A stretch of 42,098 bases of DNA from RPQK01 sp041946865. Lineage in GTDB: Bacteria; Acidobacteriota; UBA6911; RPQK01. Each line of letters starts with the position of its first letter. The stretch's first letter is position 1. The stretch lies in the NCBI GenBank assembly GCA_041946865.1, contig JBHGBF010000064.1, positions 1 through 42,098 on the forward strand. Reading direction: 5' to 3'. A model generated the notes under the pieces. It ran no database searches and was not told the DNA's origin. It saw only the letters and a program-made list of their open reading frames with translations. Both the position numbers and the translations under genes were made by a program. Positions 26,525-34,835 of the stretch are shown here, in pieces.

Positions 26525-28453
26525 TCAGGTCGTCAGCTCGGGGCGGAGGGCCGGCTCAGGAAGCCTTAATCGAAAAGCATTCGTCAGGTCTTTCAGGATG
26601 CGGGCCTGCTCGGACAACTGGACGGCCGCGGCCGCAGATTCCTCTGAAGTAGTCGCCGTCTGCTGGGTCACCTGGTTCATGCTCTCAACCCCGCGCGTAA
26701 TCTGGTCCAGCCCTTGGGTCTGTTGCTCGGATGCGGCCGTGATGTCTTGCATGACCTGGCTTATGGATCGAACTTGACCATTGATCTGCTCGAGGTCATC
26801 CAGGACCTCCTGCCTCAGCGCGAAAGCGCTTTCGGCGCTTTTGACGGATTGCTCGATCAGCTCGGCTGTGGTCTTGGCCGCCGCCGCAGATCGAAGCGCC
26901 AGGCTGCGCACCTCTTCGGCCACCACCGCAAAGCCTCGGCCGGCGTCGCCGGCGCGAGCCGCCTCGATGGCCGCATTGAGTGCCAGCAGGTTGGTCTGAA
27001 AGGCAATTTCGTTGATGGTCTTGACGATCTTGCCTGTCTGGCTGGCCGTGGATTGGATACGCTCAATCGCCTCCGCCAGCCGATTCATGCTCTCAGCACC
27101 GACTTTCGCGCTTTTTTCGGCAGATCCGGTGAGAAGGTTGGCCTGGCGTGCGCTTTCGGTGTTGTGAAGCGCCATCCCTGCAATCTCCTGGAGGCTGCTC
27201 GAAATCTCTTCAAGGGCGCTGGCCTGCCTGTTGGCTGATGCGGCCAGCGCCTGGCTGCCGTCGGTGATGTTGACCGCCGACTGAGCCAGCTCGCTGGAGC
27301 TGTCCGCCACCAGCTCGAGCGTTTTGCGCAAGTTGTCGGTAGCCGTGTTGACCGCTCGCGTGAAGCTGTCAAACTCTCCCTCGTAGTGTCCCTGGATCAC
27401 CACTGTGAGATCTCGGGAGGCCATGGCTTGCAAGACCCGGGCCGCTTCCCGGAGCGGAGCGATCATCTTGTCCTGCATCTCATTCATCCCGTGAATCACA
27501 TCCGCGTAGACTCCCTGAAAAGCCCCCGGGTCGCCGCGCTCCGACAATCGCCCCTTCTCGGCCGCCTGAATCAGGCGGACAGTCTGGGCCACCAGCCGCC
27601 TCAGCGTCTCTCCGGTCTTCGCCACGTCTCTAGAAAGGACGTCCTGAGAGGATCTTGGCACGATTTCCCAACTGAGATCGCCATTGCCGAGCGCCTCGAC
27701 CGCGCGCGAGACATCCCGGATAAACACCATCATCTCTCGAAATGACTGTGCCAGATCCCCGATCTCGTCACTCGAGCGATAGGAGACCTCGGCGGAAATA
27801 TCCCCCACGGCAATTCGCCTGGAGACTCCGGCCATTGTCTTGATCGGGTTGACGACCGAGCGGGTCACGAGGAAGATGGCCCCCGCGAGGACCAGGATCA
27901 GGAAGGTATTCGTGACAAGCAGCTGGACCCGGTCCGCCGCCAGTTCCTCGAAATCAGTCTGGGCAAACCGCTCAAGGCCTATGAAGCCAATCGGTTGCCC
28001 GACCCGGACGTTTTCATGACAGGACAGGCACTCCTGCGCGGCAGAAATCGGCTGAAGGGCATGCATGAAGACGGATCCATCAGCCGTTCTCTGAAGCTCC
28101 TGAAATCCGTTCCCGACCTCTTCCTTCGGTGGAGGCGGGGCCGTTTTCAGGTCCCCTGACGAACTGAGGTATACCGTCCGCCGCGCACTCAGCACGTAGA
28201 CACGCTTCATGGATTCGATCTGGCCGACTTTCCTGACCATGTTTTGCAAGCTCGAACTGTCGGCTTTCAGCATGCTGTCGTGGAAAGAGGCGTCGAGAGC
28301 CTGAGAGACGTGAATGTTCTCTTCATGCAGTTTCCGAATCAGCGTCCGGTACTGCTTTCCCCATTGCCAGTAAGTCGCCGCCCCCAGGATTATGACTACG
28401 ACAAGCAGGATTCGGGTCAGGGTCTTCCCGGAAAGACTGTACCTGAAGTTCAT
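26525..28453 (-). CDS. Methyl-accepting chemotaxis protein with haem c-type (CXXCH) sensor domain
   Basis: 642 residues. TM1 is about residues 12-30 and TM2 about 178-197, bounding a periplasmic domain of 147 residues. That domain contains ECLSCHENV, with Cys142-Leu-Ser-Cys-His146 matching the haem c attachment motif, close to the second membrane helix, as in the haem-sensor (Tll0287/DUF3365-like) family. A HAMP domain (SVVNPIKTMAGVSRRIAVGD onward) leads to the signalling coiled coil with hairpin tip NAAIEAARAGDAGRGFAVVA and EEVRSLALRS. Haem-containing chemoreceptors elsewhere sense oxygen, NO or redox state. The neighbouring divergent iron-sulfur genes favour a redox role, but that is inference. 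Confidence 0.92.
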   Translation of the reverse strand: MNFRYSLSGKTLTRILLVVVIILGAATYWQWGKQYRTLIRKLHEENIHVSQALDASFHDSMLKADSSSLQNMVRKVGQIESMKRVYVLSARRTVYLSSSGDLKTAPPPPKEEVGNGFQELQRTADGSVFMHALQPISAAQECLSCHENVRVGQPIGFIGLERFAQTDFEELAADRVQLLVTNTFLILVLAGAIFLVTRSVVNPIKTMAGVSRRIAVGDISAEVSYRSSDEIGDLAQSFREMMVFIRDVSRAVEALGNGDLSWEIVPRSSQDVLSRDVAKTGETLRRLVAQTVRLIQAAEKGRLSERGDPGAFQGVYADVIHGMNEMQDKMIAPLREAARVLQAMASRDLTVVIQGHYEGEFDSFTRAVNTATDNLRKTLELVADSSSELAQSAVNITDGSQALAASANRQASALEEISSSLQEIAGMALHNTESARQANLLTGSAEKSAKVGAESMNRLAEAIERIQSTASQTGKIVKTINEIAFQTNLLALNAAIEAARAGDAGRGFAVVAEEVRSLALRSAAAAKTTAELIEQSVKSAESAFALRQEVLDDLEQINGQVRSISQVMQDITAASEQQTQGLDQITRGVESMNQVTQQTATTSEESAAAAVQLSEQARILKDLTNAFRLRLPEPALRPELTT

Positions 28454-28650
28454 GGTTCCCCCTCCAGACGAAGAGCAACTAACCTCGCCATGACAATATA
28501 CTTAGAAACGGGTCTCGCTGCATCCGCTTCACATGCACATTTCAAGAAATTCGGCAGAAGAGGTTCGGTTCAGACCCCGAACTAATAATCAAAGGTCTTG
28601 ACGATTCCGGCGTGTCGATTAACGATTATTGTTTTACGAGAGGGATTCAG

Positions 28651-29574
28651 ATGTCTGAGCTGGATAGACGATCATTCATGAAAGCGTGCGCAGCCGCAGG
28701 CGCGCTGGGGCTTGAAGGGTGGCAGGGCTCTCTCGCAAAGGGGGAACAGCTGTCTATCGCCCGGTACAAGACATCCCCGTCGGAGGACGAAGCGATAGCC
28801 GAAGAGGCCGTTCGCCTGACGGAAAAGGCCATCGCCGGTCTGGGAGGAATGTCGCGTTTCGTCTCGCGCGGCCAGGTTGTTTGGATCAAGCCCAATATCG
28901 GTTGGGAGCGCCGAGCAGCCCAGGCGGCGACAACCAACCCGGACCTGGTCGCCACGCTCGTCCGGCTTTGCTTTGAGGCCGGGGCCAAAAGCGTTTTTGT
29001 CGCTGACAACACCTGCAACACCGCCCAGCGAACCTACTCGCGTTCAGGGATTCAGCAAGCCGCGGAAAAGGCGGGCGCCCGCGTCGTCTTTCTCGATCAG
29101 CGGAAGTTCAGACGAATGGCGCTCAAAGGCAGGGTCCTCAAAGAATGGGAGGTCTACACGGACATGGTCGAAGCGGACCTGCTGATCAATGTCCCGATCG
29201 TCAAGCAGCACAACCTCTGCGCCGCCACACTGGGCATGAAAAACCTGATGGGAGTCGTGGGCGGCCAGCGTAACCGGTATCATCAGGACATCGGCAACAC
29301 CGTAGCCGACCTGGCCGCTTTTCTTAAGCCCCGGCTGGTCGTCCTGGACGGTATCAGAGTCCTGGCTTCGAACGGTCCCGTTGGCGGTAACCTGGCGGAC
29401 GTGAAGCGCAAGGACGTGGTGGCGGCCGGCATCGACCAGGTCGCTGTCGACGCGTTCGGGGCGAGCCTGCTGGGGTTAAGGCCCGAGCAGGTCGCGTATA
29501 TCGCCGAAGCCGCCCGTCGTGGGCTGGGCACCGCCAACTACGCCGCCCTCGGCCCGAGAGAACAGAGCATCTGA
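28651..29574 (+). CDS. DUF362 domain-containing protein with Tat-type signal
   Basis: 307 residues from the ATG at 28651, preceded by GAGAGGG; a start 39 bp further upstream is less likely. The N-terminus SELDRRSFMKACAAAGALG is a twin-arginine signal (RRSFMK). The DUF362 core is visible in VRLCFEAGAKSVFVADNTCN, LINVPIVKQHNLCAATLGMK and NLMGVVGG. DUF362 proteins bind or partner with iron-sulfur clusters in several redox systems, but the reaction is unknown. It is the first gene of a run with NapH-like and NapG-like ferredoxins, whose starts follow within 8 bp or overlap. Confidence 0.88.
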   Translation: MSELDRRSFMKACAAAGALGLEGWQGSLAKGEQLSIARYKTSPSEDEAIAEEAVRLTEKAIAGLGGMSRFVSRGQVVWIKPNIGWERRAAQAATTNPDLVATLVRLCFEAGAKSVFVADNTCNTAQRTYSRSGIQQAAEKAGARVVFLDQRKFRRMALKGRVLKEWEVYTDMVEADLLINVPIVKQHNLCAATLGMKNLMGVVGGQRNRYHQDIGNTVADLAAFLKPRLVVLDGIRVLASNGPVGGNLADVKRKDVVAAGIDQVAVDAFGASLLGLRPEQVAYIAEAARRGLGTANYAALGPREQSI

Positions 29575-29581
29575 GGTCGGC

Positions 29582-30547
29582 ATGGCCAAGAAAAGAACCA
29601 CTAGTCGCGTCGTCTGGCTGCGCCGGGCTGTTCAGTCTTTTTTCTTCGTGCTTTTCTTCTTCGTTTTTCTGCAGGCCACTTTTCACCCCGAGAACCAGGT
29701 TGGACCAGGAGTGACCCTGTTTTTCGACCTGGATCCGCTGGTTCTGTTCGTGGCCTGGCTGGGCTCTTCTCCCATGCCGCGGGTGATGCTGCTTGCCCTG
29801 GTGACACTGGGCGTCACCCTGCTGCTGGGCCGCTGGTTTTGCGGCTGGGTATGCCCGTTTGGCGTTCTTCACAACATTCTGACGAGCCGGCGGGGCCGGA
29901 CGGTGAAGGTGAAGCTTCAGACGGGCACATTCAGTCCGCGTCAGCGGCTGAAGTATTATCTCCTGATCGCCTTTCTCGTCGGCGCTCTGCTCGGCGTCAA
30001 TTTGATTGGCTGGCTGGATCCCTTTTCGTTCTTTTACCGAAGCCTTGCGACCGCCGTTTACCCGGCGCTCAATTTCGGCGCCAATGCCGTGTTCACCTGG
30101 ATCTACAACTGGGACCCGGGATGGGGAGAGGTGCGACTGACGCAGGTTTCCGAGCCGGTCTACGAGATCCTGAGGAGCTCGGTCCTGGCCATAGAGCTTC
30201 AGCCGCAGTACCAGTGGAGCCTGCTCGTCGGTTTGCTTTTCCTGGCAGTGGTCGCGCTAAACCTTTACCGAGCGCGCTTCTGGTGCCGGTATCTCTGCCC
30301 GCTGGGGGCGCTGCTGGGCCTCGCCGGCAAGAACCCTCTGTTGAAACTTAAGAAGAACGAGTCGCGCTGCAATGATTGCAGGTTGTGTGTGGCCGACTGT
30401 CCGGGCGGGGCGAACCCTCATTCCACTGGGGGTTGGAAACCGTCCGAATGTTTCTACTGCTGGAACTGCCGATCGGCTTGTCCGCACGACGCTTTGCAGT
30501 TCAAACTCGATATTCGGCAAAAGGGCCATGAAGAAACTGCTGCATAA
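29582..30547 (+). CDS. NapH-like polyferredoxin membrane protein
   Basis: 321 residues starting at MAKKRTTSRVVWLRRAV. Four or five transmembrane segments are evident. Two CXXXCP motifs (Cys87-Cys91 in FCGWVCPFGVLH and Cys235-Cys239 in WCRYLCPLGALLG) are typical of the NapH/CcoG-like family. Two [4Fe-4S] sites follow: Cys263/266/269/273 (CNDCRLCVADCPG) and Cys290/293/296/300 (CFYCWNCRSACP). NapH homologues pass electrons from quinol toward periplasmic or membrane ferredoxins. Its 3' end overlaps the next gene by 20 bp. Confidence 0.88.
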   Translation: MAKKRTTSRVVWLRRAVQSFFFVLFFFVFLQATFHPENQVGPGVTLFFDLDPLVLFVAWLGSSPMPRVMLLALVTLGVTLLLGRWFCGWVCPFGVLHNILTSRRGRTVKVKLQTGTFSPRQRLKYYLLIAFLVGALLGVNLIGWLDPFSFFYRSLATAVYPALNFGANAVFTWIYNWDPGWGEVRLTQVSEPVYEILRSSVLAIELQPQYQWSLLVGLLFLAVVALNLYRARFWCRYLCPLGALLGLAGKNPLLKLKKNESRCNDCRLCVADCPGGANPHSTGGWKPSECFYCWNCRSACPHDALQFKLDIRQKGHEETAA

Positions 30548-31271
30548 TCCGTTCTTCCGCTGGATCGCCGGATTTTTCCAGCCGGCCGACGAATCGGGTA
30601 TCGATTTGAGCCGGAGAGCAGCCATCGGCGCAGGCTTAACGGGTGTAGGCGCGGCCATGCTGTTGGCTGTTCATCCCCAGGCAGGCAAACGGTCGTTCAA
30701 TCCCGCCCTGGTTCGGCCACCCGGCTCCGTGAGCGAGCAGGACTTCCTGGGTCGCTGCATTCGCTGCGGCGAGTGCATGAAGGTCTGTCCGACCAACGCC
30801 ATACAGCCCACTCTTTTCGACGCCGGTCTGGAGGGTCTCTGGTCACCGGTCATGAACATGAAGCTGGGGTATTGCGAGTACGAATGCAACCTCTGTATGC
30901 AGGTCTGTCCGACCGACGCCATCCAGCTGCTCCCCCTCGAGGAAAAGAAACGGATCCGAATCGGGACGGCGTTTTTTGACAAGAACCGTTGCCTGCCGTA
31001 CGCGTTCGCCAAGCCCTGCATTGTCTGCGAGGAACACTGTCCCACTCCCAAGAAGGCGATCTGGTTTGAAGAAGTGGAAGTCGTTAACGAGAAAGCTGAA
31101 CGCCTGCTGCTGAAGCAACCGAGGATCAATCCGGAACTCTGCATCGGTTGCGGCATCTGCGAGAACAAGTGCGTGGTTGAAGACCAGCCGGCCGTCCGCG
31201 TGACAAGCGCTGGAGAAACACGTAACCCGGAAAACCAGATCCTGCTCAGCGGAGGCGGGATATACGGGTAG
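30528..31271 (+). CDS. NapG/MauM-like four-cluster ferredoxin
   Basis: 247 residues, the start inside the NapH-like gene. A Tat-like segment (SRRAAIGAGLTGVGAAMLL) lies near residues 28-46. Four [4Fe-4S] sites can be counted: Cys77/80/83/87, Cys116/120/123/127, Cys155 with 164/167/171, and Cys205/208/211/215. The third site has a long spacer (CLPYAFAKPCIVCEEHCP), as in NapG and MauM. The probable role is electron transfer between the membrane NapH-like partner and a periplasmic acceptor that is not encoded here. A small CCGCC/GGCGG hairpin (31286-31300) follows, without a U-tract. Confidence 0.88.
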   Translation: MKKLLHNPFFRWIAGFFQPADESGIDLSRRAAIGAGLTGVGAAMLLAVHPQAGKRSFNPALVRPPGSVSEQDFLGRCIRCGECMKVCPTNAIQPTLFDAGLEGLWSPVMNMKLGYCEYECNLCMQVCPTDAIQLLPLEEKKRIRIGTAFFDKNRCLPYAFAKPCIVCEEHCPTPKKAIWFEEVEVVNEKAERLLLKQPRINPELCIGCGICENKCVVEDQPAVRVTSAGETRNPENQILLSGGGIYG

Positions 31272-31475
31272 AGGCGGTTCCATTCCCGCCTTTCAGGCGG
31301 CAGCCCCCGAAATCGGAGCGAAGCCAGGCCGTATCCAATACTTCGGCAGGGGCGCCATTGGCCTCGCCAACAGCCTCGGGCAACCCGGAGGGCCTGCCTT
31401 GGTCACTTGCTTTCCTGTACTTCCCGTACAGCCCCTATAGCCTGCCATCTCAACTTCCTGTATAGTCACAGCGTT

Positions 31476-32267
31476 ATGCGTTGCCGGCACACCCTCGCTC
31501 TCGTAACCCGCCTGTTTCTGCTTCTTGCGGTGGCCTCACCTGTTTTGGCGCAAGCACAGGCCGAACAGGAGCTATACGAACGACTGAACCCCACCGGCTA
31601 TGTCAACGACTTTGCAGGCGTTTTCAGGCCGGAACAGCGACAGGATCTGGAGCAATATCTGGCTGCGCTGGAGCAGAAGACCACGAGCCAGGTGGCGGTC
31701 GTTACCGTTCCCTCCCTGGAAGGCAATGAGATTCGTGATTTTGCGAATCGCCTGTTTGAGCGCTGGGGGATAGGACGCAAAGGGCAGGATAACGGCCTGC
31801 TTCTGCTCGCCGCCATCCAGGACCGCAAGGTCTGGATCGAGGTCGGGTACGGGCTCGAGCCGGTTATTCCGGATGCCAGGGCCGGCCGCGTTCTGGATGA
31901 GTATGTCATCCCGTACTTCAAGCAAGGGGACTACGGTACGGGTCTCTCCGAAGGAGCGCGGGCCATTGGCGGGATCATTGCCCAGGAGGCCGGTGTTCAG
32001 TTGGACGGGGCGCCGGTGCGGGGGAGCCCGCAGCCCGCACCGGAAGAAGGCCGGGGGATCGGATGCCTCGGCTATATCATTATTGCGATTTTGATTCTGG
32101 TTTTCATACGCCATCCTTTCCTGCTGCTCTTTCTGCTCCAGATCTTGAGCTCAGGCGGAGGAGGCCGCCGCGGAGGCGGCTTCGGCGGTGGAGGCTTTGG
32201 CGGAGGCGGCTTCGGAGGCTTCGGAGGCGGTTCATCAGGTGGAGGCGGCGCCGGAAGAAGCTGGTGA
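31476..32267 (+). CDS. TPM-domain membrane protein (YgcG family)
   Basis: 263 residues with signal peptide MRCRHTLALVTRLFLLLAVA ending SPVLAQ. The TPM domain includes LNPTGYVNDFAGVF, RWGIGRKGQDNGLLLLAAIQ and VWIEVGYGLEPVIPDARAG. A transmembrane segment (LGYIIIAILILVFI) and a glycine-rich tail (many GGGFGG repeats) complete the family's layout. TPM proteins are named for thylakoid-photosystem-maintenance homologues; bacterial members are uncharacterised and often sit beside lemA, as here, with one gene between. The start was chosen for its signal peptide, over an upstream ATG at 31407. Confidence 0.9.
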   Translation: MRCRHTLALVTRLFLLLAVASPVLAQAQAEQELYERLNPTGYVNDFAGVFRPEQRQDLEQYLAALEQKTTSQVAVVTVPSLEGNEIRDFANRLFERWGIGRKGQDNGLLLLAAIQDRKVWIEVGYGLEPVIPDARAGRVLDEYVIPYFKQGDYGTGLSEGARAIGGIIAQEAGVQLDGAPVRGSPQPAPEEGRGIGCLGYIIIAILILVFIRHPFLLLFLLQILSSGGGGRRGGGFGGGGFGGGGFGGFGGGSSGGGGAGRSW

Positions 32268-32338
32268 GGCGCCGGAGGGCAGGCCATCCTCGCCTGCTGT
32301 GGCGCGTAACGCCATGAAACGGATCCTTGCGGAGAGGC

Positions 32339-32366
32339 TGAAAGCTGATCGCTGATCGCTGACAGC
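32339..32366. repeat. Short single-arm copy of the GCTGATC heptamer repeat
   Basis: Four consecutive 7-bp units: TGAAAGC, TGATCGC, TGATCGC, TGACAGC, in the orientation of the right arm at 12427-12468. It lies in the 159-bp gap between the TPM and nucleotidyltransferase genes and has no inverted partner. A remnant or founder of the fold-back element at 12283-12468. Confidence 0.85.
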
Positions 32367-32426
32367 TCGTGCCTCCAGGATTTCAGGTATCCTTGGCTAA
32401 TCAGACTTAAACTAAGGAGAACGCCA

Positions 32427-33140
32427 GTGACACCGGAACAGCTGGTTGAGAAACTCAAGCAGGCGAACCCGACGGGATTGAAGGCCGTCATACTTTACGG
32501 CTCTGCGGCGGCGGGAGATCACGTGGGAAAGCGTTCAGACTACAACGTCCTCGTGGTGATGGATCAGCTCGGCCTTCGCGAGCTTAAGCTGTTTTTGAAG
32601 CCTTCCGAGGCTTGGGTGAAGGCCGGGAATGCTCCTCCGCTCTTGTTTACTCTTGAGGGGCTGCGCCAATCAGCCGATGTTTTTCCTATCGAACTGCAGG
32701 ACATCCGCGACTCCCATCGAGTGCTTTATGGAGAGGACATCACCGGCGGGATCAAGATCAACCCGGAAAACCTCCGCCTCCAGCTCGAGCACGAACTGAA
32801 GGGCAAGGTGATCCAGCTGCGCGAGCGGTACCTGGAGACCGGCGGGAAGTCCAAACAGCTTGGTGATCTGATGATCAACTCCCTATCCAGTTTCCTGGTC
32901 TTGTTCCGAGCGGCGCTCCGGCTTTTCCAGGAAACGGTGCCTCCAACCAAGTTAGAGGCGGTCACTCAGCTGACCTCGCACATCCCCTTTGACCCAGGCG
33001 TGTTCCAGACCGTGGAAGCGCTGAAGGCCGGAACCAAAAAACTGCGCGAAGTGGATGCAGAGGAGCTGTTCGAGCGCTATCTGCAGACGATCGAAGCGAT
33101 CGTCGAAGCGGTCGACGCGCATTTGTGCAACAAGCCGTAG
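32427..33140 (+). CDS. Nucleotidyltransferase-fold protein of unknown role
   Basis: 237 residues. The N-terminal part has the nucleotidyltransferase motif AVILYGSAAAGDHVGKRSDY followed by NVLVVMD, in which GS...SD is intact but the usual second Asp of DxD is Asn (D-Y-N). Residues 110-235 form a helical domain (FPIELQDIRDSHRVLYGEDI, then helices rich in Leu and Glu). Activity could be lost or altered by the Asn. It lies between the TPM and lemA genes with no gap-sized terminator, so it is probably co-transcribed with lemA, whose start is 10 bp downstream. Confidence 0.8.
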   Translation: MTPEQLVEKLKQANPTGLKAVILYGSAAAGDHVGKRSDYNVLVVMDQLGLRELKLFLKPSEAWVKAGNAPPLLFTLEGLRQSADVFPIELQDIRDSHRVLYGEDITGGIKINPENLRLQLEHELKGKVIQLRERYLETGGKSKQLGDLMINSLSSFLVLFRAALRLFQETVPPTKLEAVTQLTSHIPFDPGVFQTVEALKAGTKKLREVDAEELFERYLQTIEAIVEAVDAHLCNKP

Positions 33141-33150
33141 GAGGGAATAA

Positions 33151-33717
33151 ATGGGCAAGATTGTGCTCGTCATCGGTGTCATTGTATTGCTCGTTGTCGT
33201 CATACTCGGTATTGCGGCGATTGGGTCCTATAACCGCCTGGTCAATCTGCAGGAGCAAGTGAACAGCTCCTGGGCCCAGGTCGACACGGTCTTGCAACGC
33301 CGCTACGATCTCATCCCCAACCTGGTGAACACGGTCAAAGGCTACGCCAAGCAGGAGAGCACCGTCCTGACCGAGGTCACACGTTTGCGCAGCCAATGGG
33401 GAGAGGCCCGGACGCCGGCCGAGAGAGCCCAGGCGGCAACAGGTCTGGAGAGCGCCCTCGGCCGCCTCATGGTTGTCATTGAAAACTACCCCGAGCTGAA
33501 ATCAAATCAGAACTTCCTGGCACTCCAGGATGAGTTGAGCGGGACGGAGAATCGGATTTCCGTCGAACGCCGGCGCTACAACCAGACAGTTCAGACCTAC
33601 AACCAGTCCCTGCGGCGATTCCCGACCAATCTCTTCGCAGGATTGCTCGGCTTCGATTCTCGCCCGTATTTCGAAGCCGGGGAGGCCGCTCGCCAGGCGC
33701 CCACGGTGCAGTTTTAG
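33151..33717 (+). CDS. lemA: LemA family protein
   Basis: 188 residues. A single N-terminal transmembrane helix (IVLVIGVIVLLVVVILGIAA) is followed by the LemA core: YNRLVNLQEQVNSSWAQVDT, VLQRRYDLIPNLVNTVKGYA, NQNFLALQDELSGTENRISV and RYNQTVQTYNQSLRRFPTNL. LemA proteins are membrane-anchored helical bundles; their function is unknown, but they co-occur with TPM proteins and peptidases. A strong Shine-Dalgarno (AGGAGGG, 33139-33145) precedes the start. Confidence 0.95.
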   Translation: MGKIVLVIGVIVLLVVVILGIAAIGSYNRLVNLQEQVNSSWAQVDTVLQRRYDLIPNLVNTVKGYAKQESTVLTEVTRLRSQWGEARTPAERAQAATGLESALGRLMVVIENYPELKSNQNFLALQDELSGTENRISVERRRYNQTVQTYNQSLRRFPTNLFAGLLGFDSRPYFEAGEAARQAPTVQF

Positions 33718-33750
33718 GGAGGCGCGCGATTCGCGTCGCAGAACCCCGCA

Positions 33751-34187
33751 CGCATAATTGGCGCATAATTGGTGCGCACACATAATTGGTGACACGCCCG
33801 CAATACGGCTACAAGTGATTGAAAACAAAGGACTGGGTTCGAAGTCTGGCACCCATTCCTTCGGGTCGGGAACGACTCGCCGTCCTGGTGGTTTGTGGCC
33901 CTTAACTGAGACAAAGGAATCTGGTATCCACCCCGTCACCGAGACCAACAAATTAGGAACAGGTTAGCGCCACCGGGAAATAGGTGTCAGACTTCAAACT
34001 AGGTTCTTTCTTTTCAATCATTTACACTCGCGTTGCGAGCGTGTCACCAATTTCGTCCTCAATCATTTACACTCGCGTTGCGAGCGTGTCACCAATTTCG
34101 CCCACCAATTTCGCCATCATTTACACTCGCGTTGCGGGCGTGTCACCAATTTCGTCTCCGCGTTGCGGGCGTGTCACCAATTTCGTC
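33751..34187. repeat. Long inverted repeat with tandem 44-bp reiterations
   Basis: The gene-free gap 33718-34259 (542 bp) is dominated by this structure. The left arm, 33782-33859, matches the complement of 33978-34057 over about 78 bp with roughly three quarters identity, around a 118-bp spacer. The outer end of the right arm is tandemly repeated: units at about 34014-34058, 34059-34103, 34115-34156 and a shortened one at 34157-34187, each with CGTTGCGNGCGTGTCACC. The left arm's outer end carries three AATTGGNG copies (33757-33789). No ORF here has protein-family character. It could be a mobile-element remnant or a structured non-coding element. Confidence 0.85.
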
Positions 34188-34259
34188 GCAATTTCGTTTG
34201 CGGACTTGCCTGCGGATGGAATACGATAACGCCTGCCTGCGACCTAATGCAGTTTCATT

Positions 34260-34835
34260 ATGAGTGTTCAAACAGCCACCGTTCACAATTCTCTTGTGGA
34301 GAAGCTGTATCAGTCCACCGGGCAATCGGTAGCCCGCTGCTACCAATGCGGCAAATGCTCGGCGGGATGTCCGTTAGCTTGCGAAGCGGACTATCCTCCC
34401 AGTCAACTCCTCAGACTTACGCAATTCGGTGATGCCAACCTGGACCGCAAGGCCCTGGGATCTCTGACCATCTGGCTTTGCCTGACATGCCAAACCTGCT
34501 CGGCACGCTGTCCCCAGGAGGTCGACCTCCCGCGGATCATGGACTTCCTCCGGCAGGAGTCATGGAGACGAGGTTTGATCCACCCTCGAGCCCGGAATAT
34601 CGTCGCCTTTCACAGCTCGTTCCTGGCGTCCATACGAATGACGGGGCGAATGTTCGAGCTGGGGATGATCGCCGACTACAAGCGGCGCTCCTGGAAGTTT
34701 TTTCAGGACGCCTTGCTGGCGCCCAAGCTTCTCACGCGAGGGAAACTGCACTTGTTTCCTCACCGGATCCGGGGGGCCAAGGCGGTTAGAAAAATCTTCA
34801 ATCGTGCACTCGAGAAGAAAGGCACATCCCAATGA
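34260..34835 (+). CDS. hdrC: Heterodisulfide reductase subunit C-like ferredoxin
   Basis: 191 residues. Two [4Fe-4S] sites: Cys27/30/33/37 (CYQCGKCSAGCPLA) and Cys74/77/80/84 (CLTCQTCSARCPQEV). The remainder is helical, as in HdrC. It relays electrons between HdrA and the catalytic HdrB. It is first of a seven-gene operon; its stop overlaps the hdrB start (ATGA). The upstream gap is filled by the inverted repeat ending at 34187, so the promoter must lie within or after that repeat. Confidence 0.93.
   Translation: MSVQTATVHNSLVEKLYQSTGQSVARCYQCGKCSAGCPLACEADYPPSQLLRLTQFGDANLDRKALGSLTIWLCLTCQTCSARCPQEVDLPRIMDFLRQESWRRGLIHPRARNIVAFHSSFLASIRMTGRMFELGMIADYKRRSWKFFQDALLAPKLLTRGKLHLFPHRIRGAKAVRKIFNRALEKKGTSQ

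Noticed and set aside
33751..34187. CRISPR-like direct repeats
   Set aside because: Units of about 30-45 bp are contiguous with almost no spacers and one arm is inverted relative to the other.
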